Source: Siphonodentalium dalli (Eukaryota > Mollusca > Scaphopoda > Gadilida > Siphonodentaliidae). From it: a DNA stretch of 64,000 nucleotides. The stretch's first letter is position 1, and every line of letters starts with the position of its first letter. Below, one piece after another: positions 14,601 through 29,600 of this stretch. The translations under genes and the position numbers were made by a program. Location of the stretch: positions 115,652,723-115,716,722 of the forward strand of contig CP136063.1 of the NCBI GenBank assembly GCA_032622095.1, read 5' to 3'. The notes beneath the pieces were generated by a model that saw only the letters and a program-made list of their open reading frames with translations, did not search any database and was not told the DNA's origin.

Positions 14601-17600
14601 AGACTGATATTAAAGCGCCCATGTTTTTTTGATAAACAAACTTTCAAATTAAATCACTCCCATCTAGAGGTGATCCTAAACATGTCTGTAAATTTTCAAA
14701 ACATTTCTACAAAAAATGTGGGCTACAGGATGTACCAATAGATTCATATGTGAAGTCCAAGATGGCTGCTGGTGCCAATGTTTTTTAAGAAAGTTTGAAA
14801 AAGTTTGAAGGCTCCCATCAAAAGGTCATCCGAAGGTCAAAATGAAGTTTGGTGATGATTGGACGCACAGACAGATGATGAACGTCAACCCATGGAAATA
14901 ATTCAAACATGTAATTTTATACAGTAGAATCAAAATACAAAGTATTAAGATAGGTTTATAAACATTAGCCTGGGATACTGAATACATATCTAAAACCTTA
15001 ATACTTTCTCCATTGAAGGCAATTTTAATGTTTTGTCCATGTAAATATTGATATGCATTGGTTCAGGGACACTAATTTCTGAGTGACACATATGAATCTC
15101 AACTGGTTCAGTGATGATTATATGCTTGACTGAAAGGTCCTATCGTATGTTATTCAAAGAAATTTGCACAAAGTAATCTCACCTTATTTGAAGTAGATTT
15201 TTAAGTACCGACTGTGTTGTTAATGTTAAGCGCTGAGGCTTTTTAGTTTTGCTTTTTTGCAAATTTTAGGGTGTCTGTTTTGATGACCAAAGCCTTTTCA
15301 TTTTATAAATACAAATTTTCCAAAAAAAGTTTACTATACCTTTCAAAACATATCATAGTTAAGTGCTACATAAAATTCAAGGTATCAGCATCGATTGATG
15401 AGAAATGAATAATAGTATCTGCAACATCTAGGCCAGGGTGTATCAATCAGAGTTAAGAGACAAACCTGGGTACTTCCAGTGAAAGATAACAGATTCACTC
15501 GGGTGTCTTTTGCCATAGCAGTCCTGGAGAATGCAATGATAGTGTAAATTAAAGTCAAGTCTAACATGACATACTTGGCTAAAGAACAATGACAAATTGC
15601 AAGAGGAATAGTTGGTATATATACTGCCTGGTTCACACAGGTTAGGCCCAATTTCTAGGCCATTTCCAAGAAATGTGAGTGAAGTGCCTATATCATTGAA
15701 AATTCAAGGGCCCTCATGCTAATTTCCAAATGGTATATCTGTTTCATAACTGTCTGTATTGACTCATCGGTGTAAAATAATAATTTTGAGTCAAACGAAA
15801 CCAGTTATCAGGTACTTCTATGCAATAATATTTTTCAATATTTTTTCCAAAAACTAGAAAAGAAATATTACAATTTTTGAGACATTACAATTTTTTTTAT
15901 TAGAACTCTTTCTTTTAAACCACTTTTAAATTAAATATGACTGCTTGTACGACTTTGCGCTAAGTTCACAATATGTTAAAATAGTTGTTAATTTGAAAAT
16001 GTTAAATACAATTTGATTTAATATATATAATAAACAGTTTTCATACTGTTTCATCAAAGGACTTCTATAAAACATCAGACTTCAGATTTACAAGTTTCAA
16101 TAAGATAGAGAATATGCTTACCCGACATCTGCACCACCTTGTACCAGTGAACATACAGCACCAGGTAACTTATTGGCCTCCAGCACTGATGCAACAACCC
16201 TGCACAAAACAGAATAGAATTAGTGATGTTAGTTCAAGACAATGCTCATACCTTACTTCTTTTGACGGGGGTTAGGTTCTTCCCTAGGATACCAGGTATA
16301 AAAGCATGTATCATGTAGATTATAGTTTAGAAGGCGAAGTCTAACTGTCTTAGTAAAGCGCGGTCATTATGAATTGTCATAAGTTGCTTGTTTAGTATGA
16401 CAACTTATGTAATTAGGTATTTGGTGTAGCAATACTTTTTGTTTTAAATGATTTGTCATGATCAGCAATCAGAAGTTTTCTCAGTAAGTGGTGGGGAGGG
16501 CAGTCAGGATTCATATCTATATCCAAGGATAAAATTCCATGATTCCTTTGACAATACAGATTGATATGTTAACACTGTTGTTCTGAAGGTCACGCAGGTC
16601 AATTTCCCATTTCTCAGGCTAAAAAAGTATGCATGTGCATATAATTTTATTTTAATTTCTGGGGCACATGCCAGCGAAGCATTCCTGCTCTGCATCGGCT
16701 AGTTCTGGGTTTAATTTCAGTTGCCCGTGGCCATTATTTCCTGAACAGATATCCATAAAAAGTTAGCTGATAGATTCCACGTGATTTATATCATGAAAAA
16801 TCATATGATAAGATATCAATGCAACATTTTTATAGAGTTTGCAAATGCAATACATCATATATTTAACACATGGTTACCAATTGCAGTACTAGTAATGAAT
16901 TGGAAATTTGAAGATGGAATCGGATCTCAGTTCCATGCAAGTCTGAAGAAAACATACTGTTATTATTTTGTACCGATTAAAATTATTTCCGACGTATAAA
17001 AAAAGATTCCACGATTGGGGTTTCGGGACTATGTGACTATGTGAGCGGTCCTGAGAAATGGAAAATTGTCTTTGCTTGGCCTAATAACAACTTTAAATCT
17101 AACAGAAAAGGTCTTCAGCATTATGAGGTATAACCTACCTAAATCACTAGTTTGTTCAGTTAAATGAAGTAATATCGACCTAAATTTTATTATGCTTCAA
17201 GCTACAGACTTCAGATGTGCAACATCTTAGAACAACGTAGTATTGTGAATGGGTTAACATTATAACCCTCATTTGTCTTGCAACAACACACAACTCAATT
17301 ATTAATTTTTCCCTTTGCACTGTGATGTGCAATAAACTTGTGCAATAATGTTAACCAGTTCACACACTTGTGTCATTCTATCTACTTCTTTAATACTCAC
17401 CTTGTCACAGCCACACTTGTCAAAGGGGTTGTTGGCGCTCCTTTCCTAAAAATATCAAGACTGGTATATATTTGGCATGTGGAATGTAAGTCAATATTTT
17501 TAGACCTCCCACCAAATGTCTCATGGATACCACCAAGTCAGGGGTAATGGACGAGATATTGGACATTTGTAAACTAAATGGGTGAGGCCACAGGCTGAGA

Positions 17601-20600
17601 CCATTTAGTTGACAAATGTCCAGTCGTGAGTCCATTAACCAACTTAGATAGTTTTATAATATACAAGGAGAAATTACATTTATACAGATCAACAACAACA
17701 ATTCCGATAATTCTCAATAAATGGGACCTGTACGAACATTTTCTAGAAACAAGACAGTCAAAGACTGTGGGGTCGCTAAACCAGACTGCAAAGACTGATA
17801 AGACTGGGACTTTGGAGACCACAACAGTCAGAACTTTTCATAATCACTTTAAAAGAAGTAGATCTAAACAGGATATGTGGCTAGAGAGGCTTCATGAATG
17901 TAGATCAGTGAATATCAAATTACCAAATCTACAAAATCTACCTGGAAATAACCAAATCTAACTTGAAATTACACTAGTGATCAGAACATTCAAAGTTTAT
18001 ATATTAACTTTTACTGTCCCGAGTTCAGGTATATTTTTTTCTGGAAAACAAAAACTTTTTGGAGGCTGTGACAGACTCCGAGTACAACCACTGGTTTAAC
18101 AAAACAATAAAACGATGTCGCACATCACCCGAGGAGCAAAGTTTCGTACTGGTGAGCTCAATAATTAGCAGAAGTGATCACCCACTCCTCCAGCTCAAGA
18201 AGTCCCCTCTCGCCCGGGCTCCAGACTCCCAAGTCTTAGGTTGAAATTTCACAACCGACATCTCAAACTTTCTCAATTGTTGGAAATTTTCAATCTCACA
18301 AGCGCTTTATATAAAACCATTTAGACATGTTTAAAGCCCAATTATCCATAGACCCAAAAACACTATATGTAATTATGTATGTCAGATTAATCAGTCAGGT
18401 AGTTCCAAGGTAGACGTTTTAATGAATTTTGTATTTTAATGATTTTTTAGACACAAAAGTCTTAAGTCCCCATAGTCCCGTCATTTCTTAACGGGTTGAC
18501 CTCATGTTAACAGATCTGAATCTCAGTCACTAAAGGATCCTCCATACTGTATGGTCCAACCTCTCTTGAGAAGACATTATAAGTATTACTATAGAGACAT
18601 ACAGTTATGTCCCTAGTCTCACCCTATTTAACCTGGTGACCCCATCTGCATAAATTTGAATCCCAGACACCAAAGAACCCTTCATACTAAATATCAGTAA
18701 AATAAACCTGACGGTCCGTGTAAAGGAAGCATATTAAGAGGAACGCTGTCCTTTGCTTGGCCCCTATTTGACCAGGATGACCCCATTTGAACAAATCTGA
18801 ACTACAGTCACTAAAGGACCCTTCATACCAAATATGAACCAATTCAACCTGATGGTACACGAGTTATGGCCCTGGCTTCACAACCATTTGGCAGAGTGAC
18901 CTCATTTGAACAAAACTGAATGTGAGTCACCTAGGGAACATCCACACCAAATATGAACCCATTCAGTCTGATGATCTAGAGAAGATGTTCAAGAATTGTT
19001 GACAGATGGATGGACGGACAGACATATGAACAGGTGACAGATGAGAAGTGATGACTACAGCTTCAAATTTACATTTCATTGAACAAATCTGTCAGTCACA
19101 CCACCCCAACACTGTGGGGACATCCCTGTGAGAATATGACATACAACATTTATTTGAACGCCAGACTACATTAACAAAATTCCCATGACATTGAGAGCAA
19201 GTGCATTCTCTGAGAATTATATTCCATTCATAAAACAATCAGCTACCAGTGTCTGAGAGGTGTTGACATAGATAATTAGGTTTTAAGGACTGCACACACA
19301 GCTTTTTGATACTCCTACAGCTGTGATCAAAACAAGGATTTTAATGGGGTGAACAAGGAAGAGATAACATGGTATGATACAGTGTGGTGTGGCAGGGACA
19401 GGAGGTGGGGTGGGGCAGGGTGGGGTTTGTTAGCTGTGATATGTCTAAAAAAATCAAAGGTCAAAATGCAAAAATGTTATATTTTTTTAGAGTTATGTCC
19501 CTGGCTCTGCCCCTATTCGACCCAGTGACCCTATTTGAACAAATCTGAACCCCAGTCACCCAAGGTCTCTCTGTACCAAATATAAGCTAAATCGGCCAAA
19601 TATTTTTTTAGAAGAAGTCATTGTAAGAATTACTATGAGTTATGGCCCTGGTTTCTCAACTAATTGACCGGTTGACCTCATTTGAACAAATCTGAACACC
19701 AGTCACCCTCCATACCAAATATTAGCTAAATCGGCCCAATAGTTCTGAACAAGAAGTCGTTGTAAGAATTACTATGGAGGAATAGAGTTATGGCCCTGGC
19801 TTCGCAACTATTTGACCCAGTGACCTCATTTGAACAAATCTGAATGAGAGTCACCTAGGGAACAGCCACACCAAATATGAACCAATTCGGTCTTCCGGTT
19901 TCAGAGGAGAAGATGTTCAAATAATTGTTGACGGACGGACGGACGACGGACGAGGAGTGATGACTATAGCTCCACCGGAGACTTCGTCTCAGGTGAGCTA
20001 AAAAATAGTCCTTGGTTGACGACAAAACCACGACACTTGGCATAGTTTGTGTGAGTGGTAATCACATGTGGACTTTGTCGTGAACACAATAGGCACAATA
20101 CAATGCGCTACAACTTTATCTGAAAATAAATGTTGACGTACACAAAGATAAAATAAAATATTTGTTTTGGGCTGAACATAGCGTAGTATATATACTTACT
20201 AAATACTTTCAATGCAATTGAATCTGTATTTTGGTCACATATGCATATAAATATATGTTTGACTTGATTCATATTGTCAGGATATTGTTGATTCCGGAAG
20301 AACAGTAACTCCATTACTGCCAATGTTAGGTTTCAATGTGTTACCCCATGGCATCCAAATGAGCAGAATGCCTTTACCGGCAAGTAATTGAATTAAGTGG
20401 GGGTCATAAGTGCATGTGTCTAGTCTTGTGGGAAGGGGCTGCAGAGAACTATTTCTTGGGTAGAGGCCTCCGTGGGGAGCTCATTATGCACACATGGGAA
20501 GATGGGCATGACAGCGTGACCATACATGCAGTCTGAGTTAGCTATGTCATCACAACCCGCAACCAAGTGTTGATTTTTCTGAAGTCTGTTGCCTTTGCGA

Positions 20601-23600
20601 TAGTGTTTTTCTGTTTTCTAGTTTAATATTGCATTTATATACAGTCCATAACTACTTCAATATCAGTATCATTATTTGAAGCATATAAACATCCATCATC
20701 GCAACAAAGTGATGATGCAGTTATGTTTTACACGATGTAATTCCATTGTGATCATGTTTACTATACATGTGTATCTTCAGAAACGACTGAGAACTGAAAG
20801 TGTGATCAGATCCAAGACTTTTACGAAAATATTTTTGTCAGTTTTGAATTCGCGCAGATAGGTGCACGAATTTAAAGTGAGCGTATATATAAAGTCAAGG
20901 AACTGCAATTTTACTTTTATTTTTCACAAACTGAAAGGTTAGATAAAGTAAAAATGGTTCTATTAGCACAAAATGTCAACTTAAATTTAGTGTCCTAAAA
21001 TGATTTGTACAGCCACGGACAGAGGAAACTGTTAAAATGTGGAATTTATTTCTATATACTACTTCAATAATTTCATGAAAACTTTATTATGCCAGTCAGC
21101 ATTAGCTGGAAAATAAAATTATCTTTGTTTATCACTCCCTGTTGGTTATATTTAGTGGGAGATACACAGATAATGTAAACCTGCAAACAATGTTAATATG
21201 TGGGTTGGGTATGGCGATGTGTCGAGGGGAAATATGGACATCGGGAAAGGGACCCTAAAAGGGACTCACTGCCTATCAAACAGAAACCCTGCTTTTTTTA
21301 TTGTCCTAAACTGTGCCAATCAGAATGGTGAATAAAAGGTATGACCGTATCTGATGGAGTTACACACTCTAAACATACCACATGACTACGTTTCCACAAG
21401 TAAGAGCAATGGCTTGATTCCATCCATAGACGGCAACAGGAAAATTAAATGCAGTTATAACTCCTACTAGACCCAGTGGGTTCCAGTTCTCGATCAACAT
21501 GTGTCCCTTGCCTGAAATGAATAAATGCATAACAAAATGTTCATTCATAACATTATATTTATGAACACCTAACATTACTTCAGCTTTTCCTATACCATGT
21601 TGATAGCCATGGCCCAAACTCAACGTCATCATAAACCTATAGCCACATTGACCGCTATTTTTAGCCATCATTCCTACAAACTGCATAAAGTTTGAAATTG
21701 GTAGCATGCAAGAAGCAATCCGTTTTGGTCTAATCTGTATTGTGAGTGGATGAATTGAGACATTAGCCACTCCATGAATTTCGTTAATGTTGAATAAATT
21801 ATAGGAACAATATAACAAATTTTAATCCATAAGTTATTTGAGCATGTAAGTTAAGTAATAAACGATGGATTCAATGTGGTCGTGATTTTTTACTGTGATA
21901 CATATTCAACAAACTCCGCATATCCCTTTGAGGTTCATGCAGTTTGCTGAATTGTTCTCGTGGTCACAGTGAAACCTCTATTCATTTCCTATAACAAATG
22001 ACATGATAGCTAAAAAAAAGATGATTTCTCTCTTGATATGCAAAAAAAACAAAAGTATTTTCATATATGTGCACTTTATCAACCCTTCCATGACTCCAGG
22101 ATTTTCCCTGTGCCAATGCATTATGTATATGTGAGTCTCCCAGACTCCCATAGGGAGCCTCACATATATGAGAATATATTGGCCTAACAATATTTACCTA
22201 GACCTTGTAAGCCAGTGCATTCTCAGCTTATATGTGAAGCTCCCTATGGGAGACTAGCATATTTAAGAGAATGCATTGACACAGGATCTTTAATGCTGCA
22301 ATACCGCAGCTCTGGTCATGAAAGTGTTAAGGGACATTCTCGGCTGTACAATTGTGCTGTTACGACTTGTTCCATCTATATTACTCCGATATATTATATG
22401 AGTAGGGCCCTGCTAATCATTTTGATGTGAATTGAAATTGTTTGTTTGACTCGATTCGATATTGGCTGGCCTGATACAAAATCTATCGAATCATTTCCAC
22501 ATTTCCATCACTCATCTGTATTTATGTTGAAAAAGAGCTGCATGAATATTCTAATAATACTGTAATTATTGTTGTTTCTGATATGATCACATTTGTGGTA
22601 AATGATCTATTCCACAGAAGACACAGTGATATTGTTGATTTAAATATCCATTGACAGTCTATGATCTCTATGATGTTTTTGTTTTTTACGGCTAACGATT
22701 TATATGTATTCAGAATTGTTCCATATCTTCACTCTTGATACACTCAAGACAATGATTTGATTTGAAATCTGATGAGATTCGAATATTTTGCCCAATTTGA
22801 TACAAAATTTTTTTCCAAATGAAAACCTCCAATTCACAGGGCTCGATATATGAGAAACAAGTTTCACCCGACATGCTTGAGTGAGACAGCCATTTTAAGG
22901 GTTGCAGACAAAATGGCAATGACGATTTGAAGTGTTAACATAGATGAGACTGGGTGCAGCAGCCCTCATAATTGGCTATGACAATCAGCAATGCCGAAGC
23001 AATTTGCTGAAGCAAACTGGGCCATGGTAAAGGGTTGCCTAAGCAGATTGCCGAAGCCAAAACATCTGAATTAAGAGGGCTGTTGCAGCTTGATTAGTAA
23101 TTACCTCTACAGTAATGCTCTAAGTAATCATGGGGAGAGCTTTCCGATGAATGGCAACAAGCCATATTTCCGACTAAATCCTGAAAAGTTACCCATAATT
23201 CTGCTGTGGTTAATAAGTCGATTACTTAGAGCATTACATCTACTCACGTTCTGAAGGGAAGACATTGCCAGCGAACATTCTGGACAGACCGACAGCATAA
23301 TCTGCTACATCTATGTATTCCTGGACCTCACCAATTCCCTCTGGTAAAATCTTACCCATCTCTAAGGAAACCTGTTCAGAACAGTTAATAAGATTAATTT
23401 ATCAAATAACTGTTGAGTCACTCACCTGACTGTAAAAAGTGTGAAGACTGGGACTCTGAAGACCACAACAGTCAATACTTGTTAAAATCATTTAAACAAG
23501 AAGATCTAAACAGGGACGTAGCTAGGGGTCTGTTGAGCAGTGGGGGGGGGGGAAATTTTCAACATGGCTCTTGAAGACAACCTGGCTCTTGAAGAGGGAG

Positions 23601-26600
23601 AAGATGCTTTAAGATTTATTATGGAGGAAAAGAGTTATGTCTATGGCTTTGCCGCTATTTAACCTGGTGACCCCATTTTAACAAATCTGCATCCATGTCA
23701 CCACCAAATATATGCTAAATAGGCCAAATGGTTCTTACAAAGAAGACGTTTTAAGAATAACTATGAGGGAAAGGGCTATGTTCCTGGCTCCGCTCCTGTA
23801 TGGCCCGGTGACCAAATTTTAACAGATCTGTATTCCAGTATATGGAGATTCGGTTTTAGATTGACAGGTTGTTCGAATAAACATTGTAGTCACTTCTCCT
23901 GTATGGCCCGGTGACCAAATTTTAACAGATCTGTATTCCAGTATATGGAGATTCGGTTTTAGATTGACAGGTTGTTCGAATAAACATTGTAGTCACTTCA
24001 AGTTCAATTCCCATTGAAAAGACTGAGTATAGCCTTATAGTCTATGGAACGCAAAAAAATCAACAATCATTACATATATAATTTATACTCAACTGAGTCA
24101 ACTGGCAGATTAAGAGAGCATTAAGCGCCCATTTCCAACATTATTTTCATAGATCGTTGCATCTAAACAAAAATGGGACAAGTAGGTGTCAGCGTGCAGC
24201 ATCATGTGACGTTATTTTGACCAAACAATGTTCTGCATTCATGTTCCACAGCGCGAATGCATGTGGGAGTATAAATATAAACAAAACATGAGGCCCGAAG
24301 TACGATGTCTTTCAGCGACAATAAACATCATTTTTTTATGACCATAAGTTAAAGCTGACTGACATCAGAGGAAATGTATCATTCGCGAAACTTGCATCAC
24401 TCACAATGTCGTCCGCATGATTGCCTCTTCAACTAGTATAGTGAAAGCAATGTATACTCATACTAATACAATAGATAGTCTAGCTCAAAGGGACTTCATG
24501 GTGATCCAACAAATAACAACGTAACACTCTTATTGGAAATTTTCGGCCACATGGCCTTCTTCAGCCAAAACAAGTTATACAGGTACCATCAATATTAATG
24601 TTGACTTCAATATTATACTCATACTGACCAGTTTCCCAAGGAGTACTTTCTTCTCTCTGAGTGCTTCTCCAATCTGTCTGACAATTTCGCCCCTCTGTGG
24701 TGCTGTTATCTGATGAAAACAATCATTATATAACATTAAAGTACCGTTCAGACAATTGTATTATGTTGGTCAATTACGATGACATGATCCATTGATATTG
24801 GAAAGAATGCAGTATTGAAAATCTATCTATCTGTTATAAATTAATTCTACGATAATGTCAAACCTGTCAAATCCCAACAATAAAACTTTATTGAGATAAA
24901 TACAAGTCAAATATCCTTCGCAGACAGCCGCCATAGTCTATTGATTGAAAAAAAATGCCATGAGTCGTGTGCACCATGAGTCATGACGCACGAGCTTAAT
25001 TACCATATAAGGTATGTTAAATACCACTTGTGTTGTGTTGAAAATAGAATCTCTAGGTTGTGTGTGTTAATGGATACAATATGACAGGCGCAGTCTAAAT
25101 GCCGTAGTGTTATTGACTGCAGTCCAATTTCTATGAACATTCTCATCTGAACACTACATTACAAGTTAAATTTTCATATCGTATATAGTTTTGTGGATGG
25201 TTTCTGAAAAAAATATCCAGCACGTGTTTAGATGTTTCTGAGATTCTTTTGCTTCTCAGGTGATTTTCAGGGCAGCGATCATGGTAGCGATAAGCTTCAA
25301 GGATGATAACTCTATTCTACTTTCACAGAAATTGCTTAGAAATTTGGTACAAGAAAACACTTTGTTAGTACCTTAGTACCTAACTGCTGGTAGTTAGAGG
25401 TAATGTTGAGGGTGGTTGACATACCTTTGTTTGTTCCCTTATTCAGAAAAGCCAATTATTTGAAAATTTCAAAATATGTTTTTTTCAAGTCACAGGGCAT
25501 ATATACTGGTAATGATAACCTGGGAACCAAATAACCTGTTGAATGATTGATTGTTTATTTATTTTTAAAGTATTTACAAACATAATGTTAACAGTGATAT
25601 ATTCAAAAGTAAACATGATTACATTGTACAGGAGCGGCATGGCCAAATGGGCACTTTTCCTACTGCCCCTATATGGAAATGGAAATTAAATAGTAAAACG
25701 ACAATGTGAAATAGAATAACATTTAAATATATGAATATTTAATTTATACATACATGTACATATATTAGATGTGAGTAAGCTGTTGGGAAGCATTACATTC
25801 ATTTGGTCCATTGCATTCGAACGTATTCACATAACGGATCTGAGGTTGTATATATGGAGTATCTAATACATAAATATTATTTGATTGAAGTTACTATACC
25901 ATACACATGAGGAGTGAATCAAAGTGACTGAAATTAGAATCAGGTAATTTATAAACGTGATATTATTGATGGTCTTTGTTCTGAGCTTGTTTTTAGATAA
26001 GGGTGTGACATATACATTATATCGAATGTATTGGATGAATTTTATGGGAAGCTATGCACGTACCAGTGATTACACTAGACAGAACTGGCTAATACAATTA
26101 TCTACAAACTATTGGAATTATGTTGGTAATTATCAATTGACTTTATTTCAAGAAAGCTACCATGCACATCACTAGAGTTGTAAATGTAAACATATCAATT
26201 CCTGTTCATGTTATATACAAGGCCTCAGGTGAGCATTTTTAATACTGGTGATTATGAACAGGTGACATACCAAGCATGTTGTGTAAAGTACAGCTATTTC
26301 AACAAAACTAAACAATACTAAATACTCACATCAGCCCACTCATTCCAGGCTGCTTTTGAAGCTTTAATAGCTTTTTCATAATCAGATAAGTTGCCCTGTG
26401 AAAATAAAATGTAAAATCTGCACACCAAAAAAGCATTGTGAATGTGAACCCAAGAAACACAGGAGTAAACAACACCTTTCTATTAACATGATGACCTGTT
26501 GATATTTGAGTGATGAAGTTGGTGGCAAAATTGATATTTAGAAGCCACCACACTGATTAAGGAGTTGAATACTTCACAATTTTTATTTTGTATTTATCAT

Positions 26601-29600
26601 ACTATTAACATTAATAACATTAGATTCATCATATAATTACTTTAACTATCCATATATCTTAAATAAAATTCAGTTAAAACTATATTCAAATCAATTAAAT
26701 TTTATTTAGTAATATATAACAAACATGATAACGTATAATACAAAACTCAAACAAAATATAGTATATATTACTGGGAGATGGCATGACCTACTGGTCTCCT
26801 TCCTGCACACTCCCAAACTTAGATAATAATATTGATGATACATGTATTATATCAAATAATTATCATGAAATTATTCACAAACAAGTAAAAATGACTTCAC
26901 AAAATATTGAATTAATGTAGTAAATGCTGTATATTGGATGTAAAATGAAGGAAACTTCCAAGAAAATTTTGCCCAATTTGTGGCTCCATCTTCACTATCC
27001 ACCAAAACAACTAAAAAAGCTAACAACTTACTTGCGTTACTTTTGCAATTGCCTGGCCATTGGCAGGACAGAAAGATGTGATTTCCTGGAAAACAAATAT
27101 AGTTATGTTATTTTTATAATTGATATATGGTTTCATAGCACTGAGTCAACATCTAGTAGGTTTAAATTCATGGTGTTGATTTGACCATAGTGATAGTCCT
27201 TCTAAATGTTGCAGCATTGCATCAAACTGCCATCTTGGATTCCACTTGAGGCAGGTTCAGTCTGCAACATTTAGGTCTAAAGACTATAGGGTCAAAACAA
27301 CACTGTGAATATACACCTAATAGAAGGTCGCTGACCTCATGTCCCTCGAAAAGGCATAAGTGGCATTTTAGTAATGATCCTTTTTTTTTAACTCTGTCAA
27401 AATTCATCGGACCATGACCAAATTCAAACTTGACCTTTGTCTTCAGAAATTTGAACCACATACAAAATATTAGGAGATTCAGTTGAATTTAAAAACAATC
27501 AGATAACTAATAGTGAATTTGTCATCCAAAAACCAAAAAAATCGGCAAATTCTAAATTCTAAGTTAGACAGACCGAACTTGACCGTTCGACAGACCGAAA
27601 TTGACCTGTATTTGGAGATAACCGCACATACCAAATTTGGTTCAGATATGATAACACAATCGGAATGGCATATATCCAGATGTCCCTCAGGTCAAATCAA
27701 GCTTGGCAATCGGTCCTGTTTTTCGCCCATCGGGAGATAGAACCCGCTCCAACATTATCCAACCCAGACTGCATGATTGTACCTCCACCCCTACAAAAAT
27801 AAACTTCATCAAAACTCCAAATCAATTTTGTGCCCCAACTATAACCATAATCTCTACCTCGACTCGAATCCCTGACTCTGATGATCCTAGAACTACGAAG
27901 ATGGCTACATATAAGTCAGATCCGCTTATAACTATATGTAAAGGGTTGGTGGAAATTTGTGGCAAAAATAGTTTTTTGGCACCCCATTACCGATCCCATT
28001 CAAGAATCTGTTATGTTGGCAACTTTATAAATAATACCCATAACATACCCCTGTTAGACCCCTTTGGAACCCTCTAGATAGCTGGCCCCCATTTTTATAG
28101 GGGACAACCAGACATAATTATGTTGAAGAAAATATATCATATATTTTCTCCTTATATATAGGAGTTTTGACTGTTCGGGAAAATAAACACATCAAATTTG
28201 ACAATATATTTTCAAAATGGTCACTCTTCCACATACATGTATTTCAACACGTTCCAGCTCACATAATTGTAGCTGATAAAAATGAGAGTGAAAAACAGGG
28301 CAAAACGAGAGGCCGATCACGATCGGCAGATGTTAACCCATCCCTTGGCGATAAAAATTTAATATGATCGGATAAATGAGAGTTTTGGTGTTGAATTATA
28401 GAGTATACTGTTATGTACTACATGTATTATAGACAAATGTACATAACACAAATTATTGGAATTTATGGGTCACTGGCATTTATATAAGAGAATGCACTGG
28501 TACAGGATCTGTAATGCTAAACCGCCACAGCCAGCAAGTCCGTGGGTTAAATGTGTAGGTGTGCCCTGGACATGGAATACTTGGGTTAAGAGAGTCCAAT
28601 TTAAGTTTACAATAATAATGTGTCCTAGTATACAGATAAGCAACCTCACCACTGACCCATTAATATCAATTATATAGCACAGCTGTCAAAAAATCACAGG
28701 AATTGTTTATGTTGAACACTGACCTCTATTAAACCAATAACAACTAGAGGTCAGATTCCATGGAATCAGATATACTTCCATGGTATTCCATCCCATCCCA
28801 TGTGAGTGTTATGCGTATATGTGTGTTCCTCTTCATGTGAATGCATATTGGTGCCTTACGACCCAATGGTGGACTTGCATTGACATTTCTTAATTTAATA
28901 TATATTTTGGTACTTCTGTCTGTCTGTTTGTTTGTCTGTCAGCTATGGTCGGGATAACTGCTGGACGGATTTTGACGAAATCTGATAAATGTGGGTACTT
29001 TTGTCCAGGGAGTGTTTTGGACGGGTCGAATCGTGACCCTCGGCCTGACATTTGTCTTCAAAAAGGACAATCGAAGGTCAAATCGGGTAAAACACGGATT
29101 TCCACGAAATTCGATACCTATGGGTACTTTTGTCCGGGGAGTCTTTTTGGCGGGTCAAGTCGTGACCCCGACCTGACATTGACCTTCGAAATGGTCAGTT
29201 CAAGGTCAAATCGAGTAAAACGATCAGATTTCGACGAAATTTGATACCTAGGAAAACTTTTGTCCGGGGAGTGTTTTGGACAGGTCAAATCGTGACAATA
29301 GGTTACTTTTACAGTAGAGCGGACATACCTATATAGTATATCGGTGAGCATATTCATGCATTTGCCTTGCTTCTTGCTAAGTCCGTTTGAATTTGCGTCA
29401 TGAAAAGAGGGTTTGAATTTGAGTAATATATATCACCCGTCACAACGTTATACGCTACCAGGGTTAAACCGTTCAATATAAATCATTAAAAAGTGTACTA
29501 ATCTTACGTTTAGATACTACTTATCACATCCACTCATCGAAAAGTTTTTATCTCAATATATGATTTTCGGAGTAATTTTCCCCATTTGATCTTCGGTGGA

